A stretch of 18,951 nt of DNA, from assembly GCA_004151065.3 (NCBI GenBank), contig NWUY0300051562.1, positions 35,090 to 54,040 on the forward strand, read 5' to 3'. The notes below the pieces were generated by a model that did no database searches, had not been told where the DNA came from, and worked only from the letters and a program-made list of their open reading frames with translations. The DNA is from Larix sibirica (Eukaryota; Streptophyta; Pinopsida; Pinales; Pinaceae). A program made the position numbers and the translations under genes. Shown in pieces: positions 1-9,170 of the stretch (within the stretch, counting starts at the first letter, position 1; every line of letters begins with the position of its first letter).

Positions 1-215
1 AGTCTCCAACCTGAAGGAAGCTCCAACTCCCTGTTTTAACAACACCGACTGGAAGGAAGCTACAACTCCCTATAATTTCCCTGTCCTTCCACCCTGATAT
101 GAAATACTGAGGGTATCAATCTATCACTATCACTTTCTATGTCAATTATTTGTTTTCCAAGATCGGTTGTGGATTAGCTTTGTACTTCACAAAAATCTAC
201 TTCGACTTTCTTTAC

Positions 216-460
216 CTTCGACTTATCTAATTGCAACATGCACCTTGATTTTGTGCTTACTTCACATTCAACTGCGATCTTTCACTTCTTCTGAAACTAC
301 AAAATACTTCAACTTATCCAACTGCGACATGAAACTTGTTTCTATGCTTACTTCAAATTAAGCTGTGGTCTTTCAATTCTTCCCAACTATACGTCCGACT
401 TTTTTATGTACTTACTTCAAATTCAATTGCGGTCTTTCACTTCTTCCTTGAATCAACTAG
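216..460. repeat. Degenerate tandem repeat in the copia LTR, period about 91 bases
   Basis: A unit beginning CTTCGACTTATC at 216 recurs as CTTCAACTTATCC at 307, 91 bases later. The tail of the unit (CTTACTTCAAATT followed by a CTTTCACTTCTTCC-like run) appears near 258, 349 and 410. The copies are strongly diverged, so the array is old. It is pyrimidine-rich on this strand. Confidence 0.6.
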
Positions 461-802
461 CCATTGATCCCCTTCAACAACCTGAGAATTAAAATTTCAG
501 ACCATCCATAGTCGTACTCACACACCGCACACTCATACTAACCAAGTGCATTAGTCCTTTTCTACTTATATATTTTCTTATGTCCACATAAGGGCCGACA
601 TGTTTGCTTCATAACCTTAATTCAATTAATTGACCACAATGACTTTCTGAAAAATAAGGCTTTATACCACCACTAAGGGCTTATACCTTGTCCTTCTTCA
701 ATACTTCGTCGGCTTGTCAATAGTGCTTCGTGCTTTGACTGACGTACTACTTGCGTGTTATCTTCGACTTATCTATGAACACTTCAACACACAGCTTGCT
801 TT

Positions 803-1003
803 GACATATCGACTATGTGCTCACTCCAACTATCTGCATCTGCTTCAACATGGGTACCACTATGTTGACATTTTTATATGTATATACTTCTTCAAATTGG
901 ACTCAAGGATTCGCAAATTGCTTCGACATATCGACTGTGTGCTCACTCCAACTACTTGCATATACTTCGACATATGTACCAATGTGCACTTCTGCTGGTA
1001 ACT
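803..1003. repeat. Two-copy tandem repeat in the copia LTR, period 122 bases
   Basis: The segment starting GACATATCGACTATGTGCTC at 803 recurs with one early substitution at 925. Both copies continue with CACTCCAACTA and TGCAT, then a CTTC(A/G)ACAT-GTACCA motif. A CTTCAACATATGTACCA-like motif appears again near 1021, so a smaller unit is scattered through this LTR. Confidence 0.65.
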
Positions 1004-1398
1004 GTTGCTACGACAATTTGCTTCAACATATGTACCACTGGGTTGACATTGTACCGCGTTGTTATATATATAATTTTTCAACCTAGATTAAATAATACTC
1101 ATAGACCACCTCAATGTTTATTCCAGCTTCATCCCAACAATATCCCATATGAAAAAATTGAGTTCAACACTCTCATTTGACGTCAATGACAACACTAAGT
1201 CCAACAATCTCCCCCATTGTCATTGATGGAAACACCCCTTCTTCATTACACTTCGATGCTTCTACTATTATACTCTTCTACTTTCGTTCTCCCCCTTACT
1301 ATAGGCTTCTGATTACTTTTTTTTCCTCCCCCTATCTTCATTGCTACTCCCCTATCTTCATTTCTCCCCCTTTGACATCAATGGAAAAGGGTATTCAC
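903..1398. repeat. Direct duplication, copy 1 (pair with 1460-1955)
   Basis: This stretch of about 496 bases is repeated at an offset of 557 with only a few differences (for example TGCATATAC against TGCATCTAC, and CAATTTGC against CAATCTGC). It covers the start of the copia LTR, the LTR/purine-tract boundary and the adjoining purine-rich internal end. Between the copies lies 1399-1458, a short run rich in CACTGCTC. Confidence 0.9.
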
Positions 1399-1400
1399 AT
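1207..1400 (-). promoter_or_regulatory. Multiple polypurine tracts at the 3' internal end of the copia element
   Basis: Read on the minus strand this block has several short G-rich purine runs (AAAGGGGGAGA, AAGATAGGGGGAGG, AAGGGGGAGA) and ends with AATGGGGGAGATTG against the LTR start at 1206. Repeated polypurine tracts before the 3' LTR are known in SIRE/Maximus copia elements, where they prime plus-strand DNA synthesis. The palindromic-looking TTGATGTCAA/TTGACGTCAA motifs sit beside them. The block is duplicated at 1764-1955. Confidence 0.6.
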
Positions 1401-1459
1401 ATCTGCATCTAATCACTAATCACTGCTCACTGCTCACTGCTCCCCCTGTCAATATGCGN

Positions 1460-1955
1460 TCAAGGATTCGCAAATTGCTTCGACATATCGACTGTGTGCT
1501 CACTCCAACTACTTGCATCTACTTCGACATATGTACCAATGTGCACTTCTGCTGGTAACTGTTGCTACGACAATCTGCTTCAACATATGTACCACTGGGT
1601 TGACATTGTACCGCGTTGTTATATATATAATTTTTCAACCTAGATTAAATAATACTCATAGACCACCTCAATGTTTATTCCAGCTTCATCCCAACAATAT
1701 CCCATATGAAAAAATTGAGTTCAACACTCTCATTTGACGTCAATGACAACACTAAGTCCAACAATCTCCCCCATTGTCATTGATGGAAACACCCCTTCTT
1801 CATTACACTTCGATGCTTCTACTATTATACTCTTCTACTTTCGTTCTCCCCCTTACTATAGGCTTCTGATTACTTTTTTTTCCTCCCCCTATCTTCATTG
1901 CTACTCCCCTGTCTTCATTTCTCCCCCTTTGACATCAATGGAAAAGGGTCTTCAC
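1460..1955. repeat. Direct duplication, copy 2, beginning immediately after an N
   Basis: This is the second copy of 903-1398, nearly identical. Its left edge is the base right after the single N at 1459. Its right edge breaks off near 1955, where the sequence changes to an ATATATATAT run. The exact coincidence with an unresolved base suggests a contig join rather than a proven biological duplication. Confidence 0.9.
1764..1955 (-). promoter_or_regulatory. Second copy of the copia polypurine-tract block
   Basis: This is the same purine-rich block as 1207-1400, lying inside the direct duplication at offset 557, with one small difference near CCCCTGTCTTC against CCCCTATCTTC. If the duplication is an assembly artefact, only one block exists in the genome. 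Confidence 0.55.
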
Positions 1956-2367
1956 ACTATGATTATATATATATAAGTACTTTTCCATGCTTGCATATCT
2001 AAATTTAGATTTGCTCTTCCTAATAACATTAACTTGATCCATCATTTTTAATATACCCATAAATGCTAAGGATTAGACATGGGTGATGAATTAACACAAA
2101 CGTGCAATATTCAACATTAAATAAGATAGAGAGGAATCCATTAAATCATTCATGAATGAAACCTTACTTTGTGTCATTTCAAAATTTCCGGGAGCATGTA
2201 ATCGTAAATCCTTTTGAATACAAACATTATTGGTTATGAGTGGTAATTAAATACAAATATTACCAAACTTAGTAAGCGTATTTGAAATACTTCGAGATCT
2301 TGCGGTTCTTTTGAATGCATTAGCTATGTGGTTCATTCTCCTAGTGTTCATCCAATCATTATGTTGA
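1956..2367. other. Non-coding AT-rich stretch, nothing recognised
   Basis: It starts with a TATATATATA run and continues as AT-rich sequence with stops in all frames. It lies where the copia pol region would be expected but shows no pol motif on either strand. Confidence 0.5.
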
Positions 2368-2766
2368 CCCTTTACTCACTTCAATTCCAATGGTGGTTGC
2401 ATTGCAATGTCTGATCCTTTTCAAGTTAATTCAGTGGCCAAACTTTTCACAGTGTTTCACTCACAACAAATAGAGTTTACAAACCTTAAGAGCAACTTTG
2501 AGAGATGAGCATCTCAAGTAAAAGAATATGATATTAGAGAGTGGTATGATCATATGTAGATTAATCAGAAACATGTTAAAGAAATTGAAGTTGTGAAGAA
2601 ATGAATTGATCAATTGGAAGAGCGGCAAGAAAAAAAATTGTTTCTCTTGAAACAACTTCGTATAATGCCTGGCACTTCAAATTTCAAAGAGAAATCATCG
2701 TTGGATACTGAATTGCACCTCTCACTACCGAATTTTGGACATGACTTGAGCTTCAATCGTCAGTGA
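2368..2766 (+). pseudogene. Decayed coding remnant, coiled-coil-like C-terminus, unknown family
   Basis: A single plus-strand frame runs from 2368 to a stop at 2764-2766 and is interrupted only by stops at 2506 (TGA), 2557 (TAG) and 2602 (TGA). Between the stops the amino acids look protein-like: an N-terminal part with NSNGGC and SDPFQVNSV, then a charged Lys/Glu heptad-like stretch (for example IDQLEERQEKKLFLLKQL, about 2605-2658) suggesting a coiled coil. The two TGA codons could each be a CGA arginine codon changed by one C-to-T step. There is no start codon and no upstream continuation beyond a TGA at 2365. It is on the opposite strand to the surrounding copia element. I do not recognise the family. 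A chance frame is possible, but the composition argues for a fossil coding sequence. Confidence 0.4.
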
Positions 2767-3430
2767 ATTTTTCGCCAGTGCTATTGTAATTTTGACTAGT
2801 TCTCCTAGTATTAAAGTTGTAAATGAGGAGAAACTATTAATTTTGTAATGCCATTTGATAGTCTTGCTAACTATAGCAAATTTTGTTGATTTTGACTTCT
2901 GCGAAAATAGTTTAATAAAATTTTACTGTTATGGATGAATTCATTCTTGTTAATATTTGTAGTGCAACTTAATTTGTATTGTTGAAAGACTTGCCAATTG
3001 AAATGTATGTGCTTTCTTAAATAGCGGCTCCTATATCAAAATTAGCTTAATGTAAATGGATCCATAATAGTCTTCAATTATATTTTGATTTTGATTTTCC
3101 TTTCATCTTCTAGGCTCATTATATTTCTTCCTTGAATTCTTGTATTGTATATTGTATTGTATAAAATCTTCTTTTGAACTCAAGGATCTTCATATAACAT
3201 TCCATAGATTAGCATGAAATGCAGCAACCTTTTGTTGGATTTGTACTATTGTCATCTGCTTCAACAATACATACCATTGGAGTTTTTCTTATCCACCTTT
3301 GAAAGTATCAAGACTTATCTGAATATGTGTTTTGATGTTACACAGTATCACTTCTTATGTTCATCCCCGAATTGTCAATTTTATTTCCAGCAATAAGTGG
3401 CATGGTATTTGTTGAGTGTCATGTTGAGCT
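2767..3430. other. Non-coding AT-rich stretch between the fossil frame and the copia gag
   Basis: No coding frame, RNA gene or transposon terminus is visible. The 60-codon plus-strand frame near 3214-3396 has no protein-like signature. The minus strand, where copia protease and integrase should follow gag, carries no protease DSG motif or integrase zinc finger. Confidence 0.5.
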
Positions 3431-3939
3431 TCAACAATTTAGTGCTTTGTGTCCAAATCCATCGCATACATAGCATCTTATGGTATGACAATATTTTTCA
3501 ATGTGTCCATAATGGCTACACCTTATACACTTAACTATATTTTTGAACTTTTTCCAACTGTAATTCATACACTCCAATGCTCTATGTCCATATTCATAAC
3601 GAGAAAAGAAGTATCCTCTAAAGAATTCCCCATACCTGGACTGAACCTGCTTTGATGACCTATTTTGTTCTAGGTTGTCTTGATAGGACATGCTTGCCTG
3701 TTGTATTTATTTCTAACGTATTTATTCATAGCTTTCCTTGTTGACTGAATTCTCACCATGATCTAGTTTTGTGACTTCGACTATTCCTTTTGTCCATCTC
3801 AACATGCTCTTATCATCCCTAGCCTTTTCAATTGTCTTGTCGTATCCAAGACCGGTTTTGTCGTTTGGAGACCTTTGGTTGTTTAATATCTCATCAAGGA
3901 TTGATGAGCTATTATTATGGTTGAAATTTGCTTCCTCAA
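3431..3939 (-). pseudogene. gag: Copia gag fragment: distal zinc-knuckle cluster and spacer (copy A)
   Basis: This minus-strand remnant is the C-terminal part of a SIRE-like copia Gag, the structural RNA-binding protein. From N- to C-terminus it has a spacer with LNNQRSPNDKTGLGYDK (near 3870), an in-frame break near 3720, then the segment 3691-3431. That segment holds two CX2CX4HX4C knuckles (CIRCSHYGHIEKYC and CYVCDGFGHKALNC) and a third, damaged one before them (YFFSRYEYGHRALEC), in which the first two cysteines are replaced by Phe and Arg. The frame stops right after the last knuckle, where protease should follow. The block repeats at 3941-4378. Assignment rests on motif order, which matches copia Gags with extended C-termini. 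Confidence 0.7.
3502..3939. repeat. Direct duplication, copy 1 (pair with 3941-4378)
   Basis: About 438 bases are repeated at offset 439. Both copies begin TGTGTCCATAATGGCTACAC and end near TTG(A/T)(A/C)ATTTG followed by CCTCAA. They differ by roughly one base in ten by eye, more than the other duplicated pair in this window. The copies abut with only the N at 3940 between them. Confidence 0.85.
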
Positions 3940-3940
3940 N

Positions 3941-4378
3941 TGTGTCCATAATGGCTACACCTTAGACACTTAACTGTATTGTTGAACTGTTTTCTACCAT
4001 AATTTATATGATCCATTGCTCTATGTCCATATTCATAACAAGAGAAGCAATATCCTCTAAATAAATTCCCATACCTAGACTGAACCTACTTTGATGACGT
4101 ATTTTTTTCTAGGTTGTTTTGATAGGACATACTTGCCTGTTGTAGTTCCTTCTGAATTATTTCTTCATAGATTTCCTTGTTGACTGGATTCTCAACATGT
4201 TCCAGTTTTGTGCCTTCTACTATTCCTTTTGTCCATTTCAACTTTCTCTTATCATCCCTAGCCTTCTCAACTGCCTTGTCGTATCCAAGGCCAGTTTTTT
4301 CGTTGGGATACCTTTAATTATTTAATATTTCATCAAGGATCGATAACTTATTCTGATGGTTGTCATTTGTTCCCTCAA
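3941..4378. repeat. Direct duplication, copy 2, beginning immediately after an N
   Basis: This is the diverged second copy of 3502-3939. It carries the same Gag spacer but has more stops and small indels, so only short frames remain. Its left edge is the base after N3940. It runs without a break into the upstream Gag coiled coil (4379 onwards), so this copy appears to be the one in native context. Confidence 0.85.
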
Positions 4379-5483
4379 TTCCTCTTTTAAAATATTTTAC
4401 TTTTAAGTCAATACTGCCACATGCACCTTCTTCCTTTGTTAGCTAACTTTTCATAACTTCCTCTCTTCCTTTGAATTTCTCGAGTTGGGATTCCACCCCA
4501 CTAACATATTTTCTTGAATCTTCCAAAACTTTTGAATTTTTATTATTTGATTTCTTCCTATTTTCCTCTATTAGATGAGCAATTTCTGCTTTCAAGTTTA
4601 TGATTTCATTTTCTTTGGTCCTTAATACTTGTGCATCTTGAATTTTCAAGTTAATCATTGATTTTGTACCTCATTTACACTCTTCTTGTTTCTTTCCTTT
4701 AGACTCTTTATAAACTTGTTGTAATAACTCATTTTTCTTCTAAGCTTTTTCCATTTATTTTAAACAACACATAATTTTACTCTCTAGAATGTCCAAGTCA
4801 TCCCTTGACACCTCAACATATGACTCATATTCTGACCCTTTGATCTCTTCTAGTGCGGCTAAGACATATAACTTAAGCTTCGTTATATTTGTTCTTCATC
4901 TGTAATTAAGCAATTTGAATTTATGCAATATGATTTTAGCATTTGATGGTTGGATTTCACCTCTTGTAATTCCTTTCTTAACATAGAACTTTCAATTTCC
5001 AGATCTTTACTCATCTTCTTCTTGCTTTCCAATAGATTTATCAATGTTTCTTCTACTCTTTTTGCTTCTTCAAGTTGGATTTTCAATTTTGTAATGATAT
5101 TCTCATATTCCTTTGTTTTTATGATTTCTTCTTTGAGCTTGACTATTTCCTCTTTCAATTTCTTATTCTTTTTCCTAGTAATGTTCAAGTCATTTAGTGC
5201 ACTGATGAGTTCACCTTCAAAATCAACTTATGCTTCTTCGTTAGTATTTTCTTCCTCGGGTTTTTCTTCACTATTAGTGATTGTTTGATCATCATTTGGA
5301 GTAACTATTTCCATAAACAACATTTTGCTTTAGTCATTGTCGCTGCCATATTTTTCATCAGATGCACTACTTTCTTCTTTTGAATAAAAACTCTTATTTT
5401 GTTTGTCAGACTATTTGGTTCTAGAACTTCATTTCTTGTATTTCATTTCCTTCCCTTTATGCTAAGACTTATCTTCATCATCA
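4379..5483 (-). pseudogene. gag: Copia gag fragment: acidic linker and long coiled coil
   Basis: Read on the minus strand, an acidic Ser/Asp/Glu-rich linker (about 5470-5200, with KEESSASDEKYGSDND) passes into a Lys/Glu/Leu-rich coiled coil (5188-4883 and 4658-4443, for example KLKEEIVKLKEEIIKTKEYE). Stops and frame changes separate the pieces. An acidic linker plus coiled coil between the proximal CCHC knuckle and the distal knuckles is the known layout of SIRE/Maximus-type copia Gags, and it lies between exactly those landmarks here. The plus-strand frame 4950-5288 is a Ser/Phe-rich shadow of the same bases. The protein would assemble particles around element RNA; this copy cannot. Confidence 0.65.
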
Positions 5484-6052
5484 CTATTGTTCATGAGGAC
5501 ATTTTGAAGCATAATGACCGAATTTTCCACAATTAAAACATTTGAAGGGTACCTTACCTCTAAATTTTCCTAAACCTCTTTTGAGTTTTTGAACAAAATT
5601 TAATTCTTTAACGTCTGACTCAATTTTGGGATAACTATTTGATTTGCATCCTTTGGTTCTTGTCTTCTTGGTAGCCTTGAATGTTGCTTCATGTCGTGTT
5701 GTTCCCTTGCCTTTTCCTATCCTCATCTCATATGCCGTAAGGATTCCTTGTAATTCCTCCATTGTTAGTGCATCTAGATCTTAAATTTCTTCAATGGAAG
5801 ATATCTTTGAGTCAAACTTAATTGGAATGGATCTGACTACCTTTTGTACAACGATCTTTTCTTTCAACTCCTCCCCTAGTGCTCTGATGGAGCTTACTAC
5901 TTCACTAACACGAAGAAAATATGCTGCGATGTTTTTACCTTCATTCATCTGGAGTTTTTTGAACTGTCCCTTATGTACTTGTAACTTTGCTTTTTTGACT
6001 CCATCATCTCCTTGATATATGTTCTTGATCTTATCCCACATTTCCTTTGCGT
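5484..6052 (-). pseudogene. gag: Copia gag central part (UBN2-type domain and CCHC knuckle), truncated by insertion
   Basis: On the minus strand, the frame from 6052 to 5781 reads KEMWDKIKNIYQGDDGVKKA followed by KLQMNEGKNIAAYFLRVSEV, the typical second half of the gag-polypeptide (UBN2) domain of plant copia elements. After a stop near 5779 the same protein continues at 5762-5484 with a basic linker and the zinc knuckle CFNCGKFGHYASKC (CX2CX4HX4C). The N-terminal half of the domain is missing here because the gypsy-type element begins at 6053. It is found at 15818-16129 in the same orientation, so the two pieces are halves of one interrupted gag type. Confidence 0.8.
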
Positions 6053-6304
6053 TGTTGACACTGGAAAATTTTAGATATAGGATCAGTCATTCCCGGTCTG
6101 GTCATTTTTAAATAGCCATTGGTTGTTGTTTTCAAAGCTTATATCATGCCCTTATAATGATGAGTTAAGTGCAAAAGTTATCATAACATTTGAAGTGGTG
6201 TAATGGGGTGTTTATATGTTGATTAGATCCTAATGAACCTAGGTTTAACCTTTTCCCATCCGTCGCCCTTTCTCCTTGTCACATCACCATCAATTTTAAA
6301 TTTT

Positions 6305-6343
6305 TGTAGCACCAAGGGTTATTTCTGAACTAGGAGCGCTACA
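6305..6343. repeat. Inverted repeat in the 5' LTR (arms TGTAGCAC / GCGCTACA)
   Basis: The left arm 6305-6312 and right arm 6336-6343 pair with one mismatch around a 23-base loop. The counterpart in the 3' LTR (12515-12553) pairs perfectly, so the 5' copy has probably decayed. Related TGTAGCGCCAA-like motifs occur near 8119 and 8514. Confidence 0.5.
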
Positions 6344-6634
6344 TAAGTTTTTAAAATTCTGCAGCAAAGAAATCATATCCTAACTATGGTCGCTGTAAAA
6401 ATTGTCAGAGGTACTAATTGCATCCTAAGTAGTATTAAAATTCATTTGCAACATGTCTTATGGTTCGTAGTGGTTACTAAATCTATTCCTCGAGTCATTT
6501 GATTCGGTTATGCATTTTAATCCTTACCAAAAAGCTGTGTTCAAAACAAACTCCTTTCGTTGACAGTCATACCCTAGTAACCTCCTTTCCAGTTACAAGT
6601 GTCGTATTTGCTAATTTCCTGGAGTTAGTATACT

Positions 6635-8037
6635 ATGGTGACAGAACCAGTGCAAAAAAAAATAAATAAAGGAGTTGTTGTGCGCCTCAAGCCCCAAGAC
6701 ACCATGTTTTTTGAGACAAACCCTGAAGTCAAGAAGTATTTCCAACAGGTGGGTTGTTTAAAATTTTGTGAAAAGTTGCAGGGTTTCCAAAAGCAGGTTG
6801 CTAAAGACTTCGCGCCCAATTTCGATGGAATCAAAACTAAGATGGGCCCTCTTCTAATGTAAGTCTCCATAGATTCCATTGTTCTTGCTACAGAAATACC
6901 ATGCCATGGAGAACAATGGTTTAAAGTAATGAAGTTTCAGTTAAACAATTGTGATGAATTTCTGAAAGAAGAGCACAAGGGAGCAGATCTAACTCATGGG
7001 ATACCAATTAAGGCCGTGGTTTTCAGAGGAATATGAGAAGCTTATGTTTTCCATCCGAAAATTTTTCACCTGTGAAGGAAGATTTGACACAGTTTATCAA
7101 TTTCACTTCAAATTGTTGCTGCATTTCAGTGGAAAAAAGTCTCTAGACATCCCTTTTTACCTGTACAGGATTCTTGGAAAAATGGCAGAGAAGGCACAGT
7201 CTAAACCTGAAAAAGCAAAACACGATATGTTTCATTTCGGTTTGATCAAATTGATGGTGCTTGAATATCTTAGTAGAATAAACGGGGATTGGAATGCATT
7301 TCTTTTCTTGGCTGGATATTATCCGGAATTGATGGGCACTACTTCAGTAAACAAAGGCACTCCTAGCTCAAAGGAAAAAACTCCTAAAGTTTCGACCCTA
7401 GAAAATGTCAAGGAAAAGGACATAAGTGAAGGGGAGAACAAAGGTAAAAATGCCTATAGAACATATCCCTAGGCTTGTAATAGATATAGAAGATACGCTT
7501 GAAAGTTAAAAAAGTACAAAGAAGATAAAGGGAAGAAGGCTAATTTAATTTGAAGAAATGATAGAATCTAGGAAACCTAGAACTAGGTCAGCAGCAAGAG
7601 AACACGAGTCTATGCAAAAGGAGATATTAAAAGCTCCACCTAAGAAATCTACCCAGCCAAAGAGAAAATATTTTTCCAAAGCACAGCCATCTGAACAGTC
7701 ACAGGCTAATGATTCAGAAGTGAAAAAACTGAAAGTGCACTTGAAAGAAGCTCAATTGGCAGTTGTCCAATTGAAAGAAGAAGATAGGCGACATAGAATT
7801 GAAATATCTGAAACTTTGTACCTATATGAGAAGGATCTAGATGAAGCTAAAGGAATGGTAAGAATATCACTACCCTTACATCGCCATCTTCATAATGTAT
7901 ACAGACAAAAAAGATCCCTTTGGGAAAAAAAAATAAAGTTAAAGAAAAAATTCCAAGTGTCAAAAGAAGGGGTTACTAAAGGTAATCTTGAAATCCTCGC
8001 TAAGGCAACCCTTGATCTTAATGAACTCATAACATAA
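6635..8037 (+). pseudogene. LTR-embedded accessory reading frame, 5' copy, broken
   Basis: An ATG at 6635 opens a frame that, allowing for damage, spans about 467 codons. A predicted helical domain (FFETNPEVKKYFQQVGCLKF at about residue 26, then EKLQGFQKQVAKDF, later FFTCEGRFDTVYQFHFKLLL and LIKLMVLEYL) fills the first half. A Ser/Lys-rich linker, a basic stretch and a coiled coil (VKKLKVHLKEAQLAVVQLKE near 7708) follow. Damage: a TAA at 6860 where the other LTR has GAA; frame changes near 7005 and 7450; stops near 7470-7550. The other LTR carries the same frame with different lesions, so the ancestor was probably open. Similar helical domains occur in plant retroelement-derived hypothetical proteins as far as I recall, but I cannot name a family or function. 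It is not a recognised Gag, enzyme or envelope protein. Confidence 0.6.
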
Positions 8038-8690
8038 TATGTTCAAATTCCAGTTTTGGAGAATATTTGGAAGGATTCAGGCTAGTATTTTACAACAATG
8101 TCATTTCCAGAAAATTTTTGTAGCGCCAATCATATAAAAACAGTGAAAACGCTATTGAAGTTCTGAAAGTCACAATTTTTGCAGTATCAAAGAAAAGAAG
8201 CTTGGTTATCCTGCTGGCATCGAGTTCATATTACGTTTTTCCTGTTGTGGATTTAGACATCAAAGGAAGGGTAGCAGCATGCACAGTTGGTTCTTTTATA
8301 TGCACATAGAAGCGGTCCTTATTATCAAATCCTAATTTTGGATATAACCAGGGAATGGTATAACCTTACTTTGAACACAAGATTGAAGCTTCAGTTGGTA
8401 ATATGGCTTGTTATACATATCAGAGCATCTCAGTAGACCTTCAGCAAGCATAAAATCTGGTTAAAATTTAATTTGGAGCGGTATTAAATATTTTGTGCAA
8501 CCTCAGGAACTTTTGCAGCGCCAATGGTGTAAAACAGGAAAAAGTTCTACAGAAAGTTCTGGAAAATGCAGTTTTGCAACACTGAAAGCTAGAAATGAAC
8601 GTGGGACTCTACAATAGCTCTCAATTTTGCTCCATCTCACCTAATAAGTCGGAGTTTGACTTTCACATGGACGAATTGACACCGAGGCAG

Positions 8691-8698
8691 TATAAAAG
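8691..8698 (+). promoter_or_regulatory. Candidate LTR TATA box (5' LTR)
   Basis: TATAAAAG is preserved in both LTRs (here and at 14866) within a well conserved stretch beginning GACACCGAGGCAG. It lies after the embedded reading frame and about 1.07 kb before the LTR end, a reasonable place for the U3/R boundary. A second AT-rich TATATATGAGATAAAG motif near 8911, also kept in both LTRs, is an alternative. Confidence 0.4.
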
Positions 8699-9022
8699 CA
8701 TGATTGTAAATATTTTTTCCTTCAAAGTAATTAAAGAGTTTTAGTTAGGATAAGTCCTAGAATTAAGGAGATGGTTATGTAGGCTGTTTATGACCATTCC
8801 TATAAATTCAAATTTGTTTGCTTATGTTTCATATATATGTAACTGTTTTCTATTTTAGGGAAAAGGCTAAGGATTCGAATTTGTAACTGAAAAAAAAGAT
8901 AACTTTTCTTTATATATGAGATAAAGACAGTCTTGTAAGGGGTTTGAACTTCACTTGGAGAAGAAAGTTATTGTACTCCGTATATTTTTCCTGAACATAT
9001 TTTGAGTTAATGAGAATTACAA

Positions 9023-9170
9023 TGTTTACATGAATCAAAGATTCATTATGGTGTTGTTTTATGTATGTTTATTCTCTGTGTTTAATGCTCATTCCATGTT
9101 TACATGAATCAAAGATTCATTATGGTGTTGTTTTATGTATGTTTATTCTCTGTGTTTAATGCTCATTCCA
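9023..9170 (+). repeat. Perfect 74-base tandem duplication in the 5' LTR only
   Basis: The unit 9023-9096, starting TGTTTACATGAATCAAAG and ending GCTCATTCCA, is followed at once by an identical copy at 9097-9170. The 3' LTR has one unit (about 15143-15221) that differs at several bases. The two copies match each other better than either matches the other LTR, so the duplication happened after insertion, or is an assembly error. Confidence 0.9.

Larger units (their letters stand above)
1..1206 (-). mobile_element. Copia-type LTR (3' LTR of a minus-strand element), cut by window edge
   Basis: Read on the minus strand, the LTR begins at 1206 with TGTTGGACTTAGTG, directly after a purine-rich tract (GGGGGAGATT) of the kind that primes plus-strand synthesis. 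TGTTGG is the usual start of SIRE/Maximus-like copia LTRs. The LTR end near 16186 reads TCCAACA on the same strand, so the two form a 7-base terminal inverted repeat TGTTGGA/TCCAACA, which supports one LTR family. No TGTTGGAAT-like opposite end occurs between 1 and 1206, so this LTR is longer than 1.2 kb and continues outside the window. It contains degenerate tandem repeats and no coding sequence; the short frames read across it overlap one another and follow the repeats. The family assignment is inference from termini and context. Confidence 0.6.

Noticed and set aside
714-1180. Overlapping short frames of 73-100 codons on both strands
   Set aside because: They overlap each other in several frames, follow the LTR tandem repeats and recur in the duplicated copy; repeats without stops explain them.
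4950-5288. 112-codon plus-strand frame rich in Ser and Phe
   Set aside because: It is the antisense shadow of the Lys/Glu-rich copia Gag coiled coil on the minus strand.
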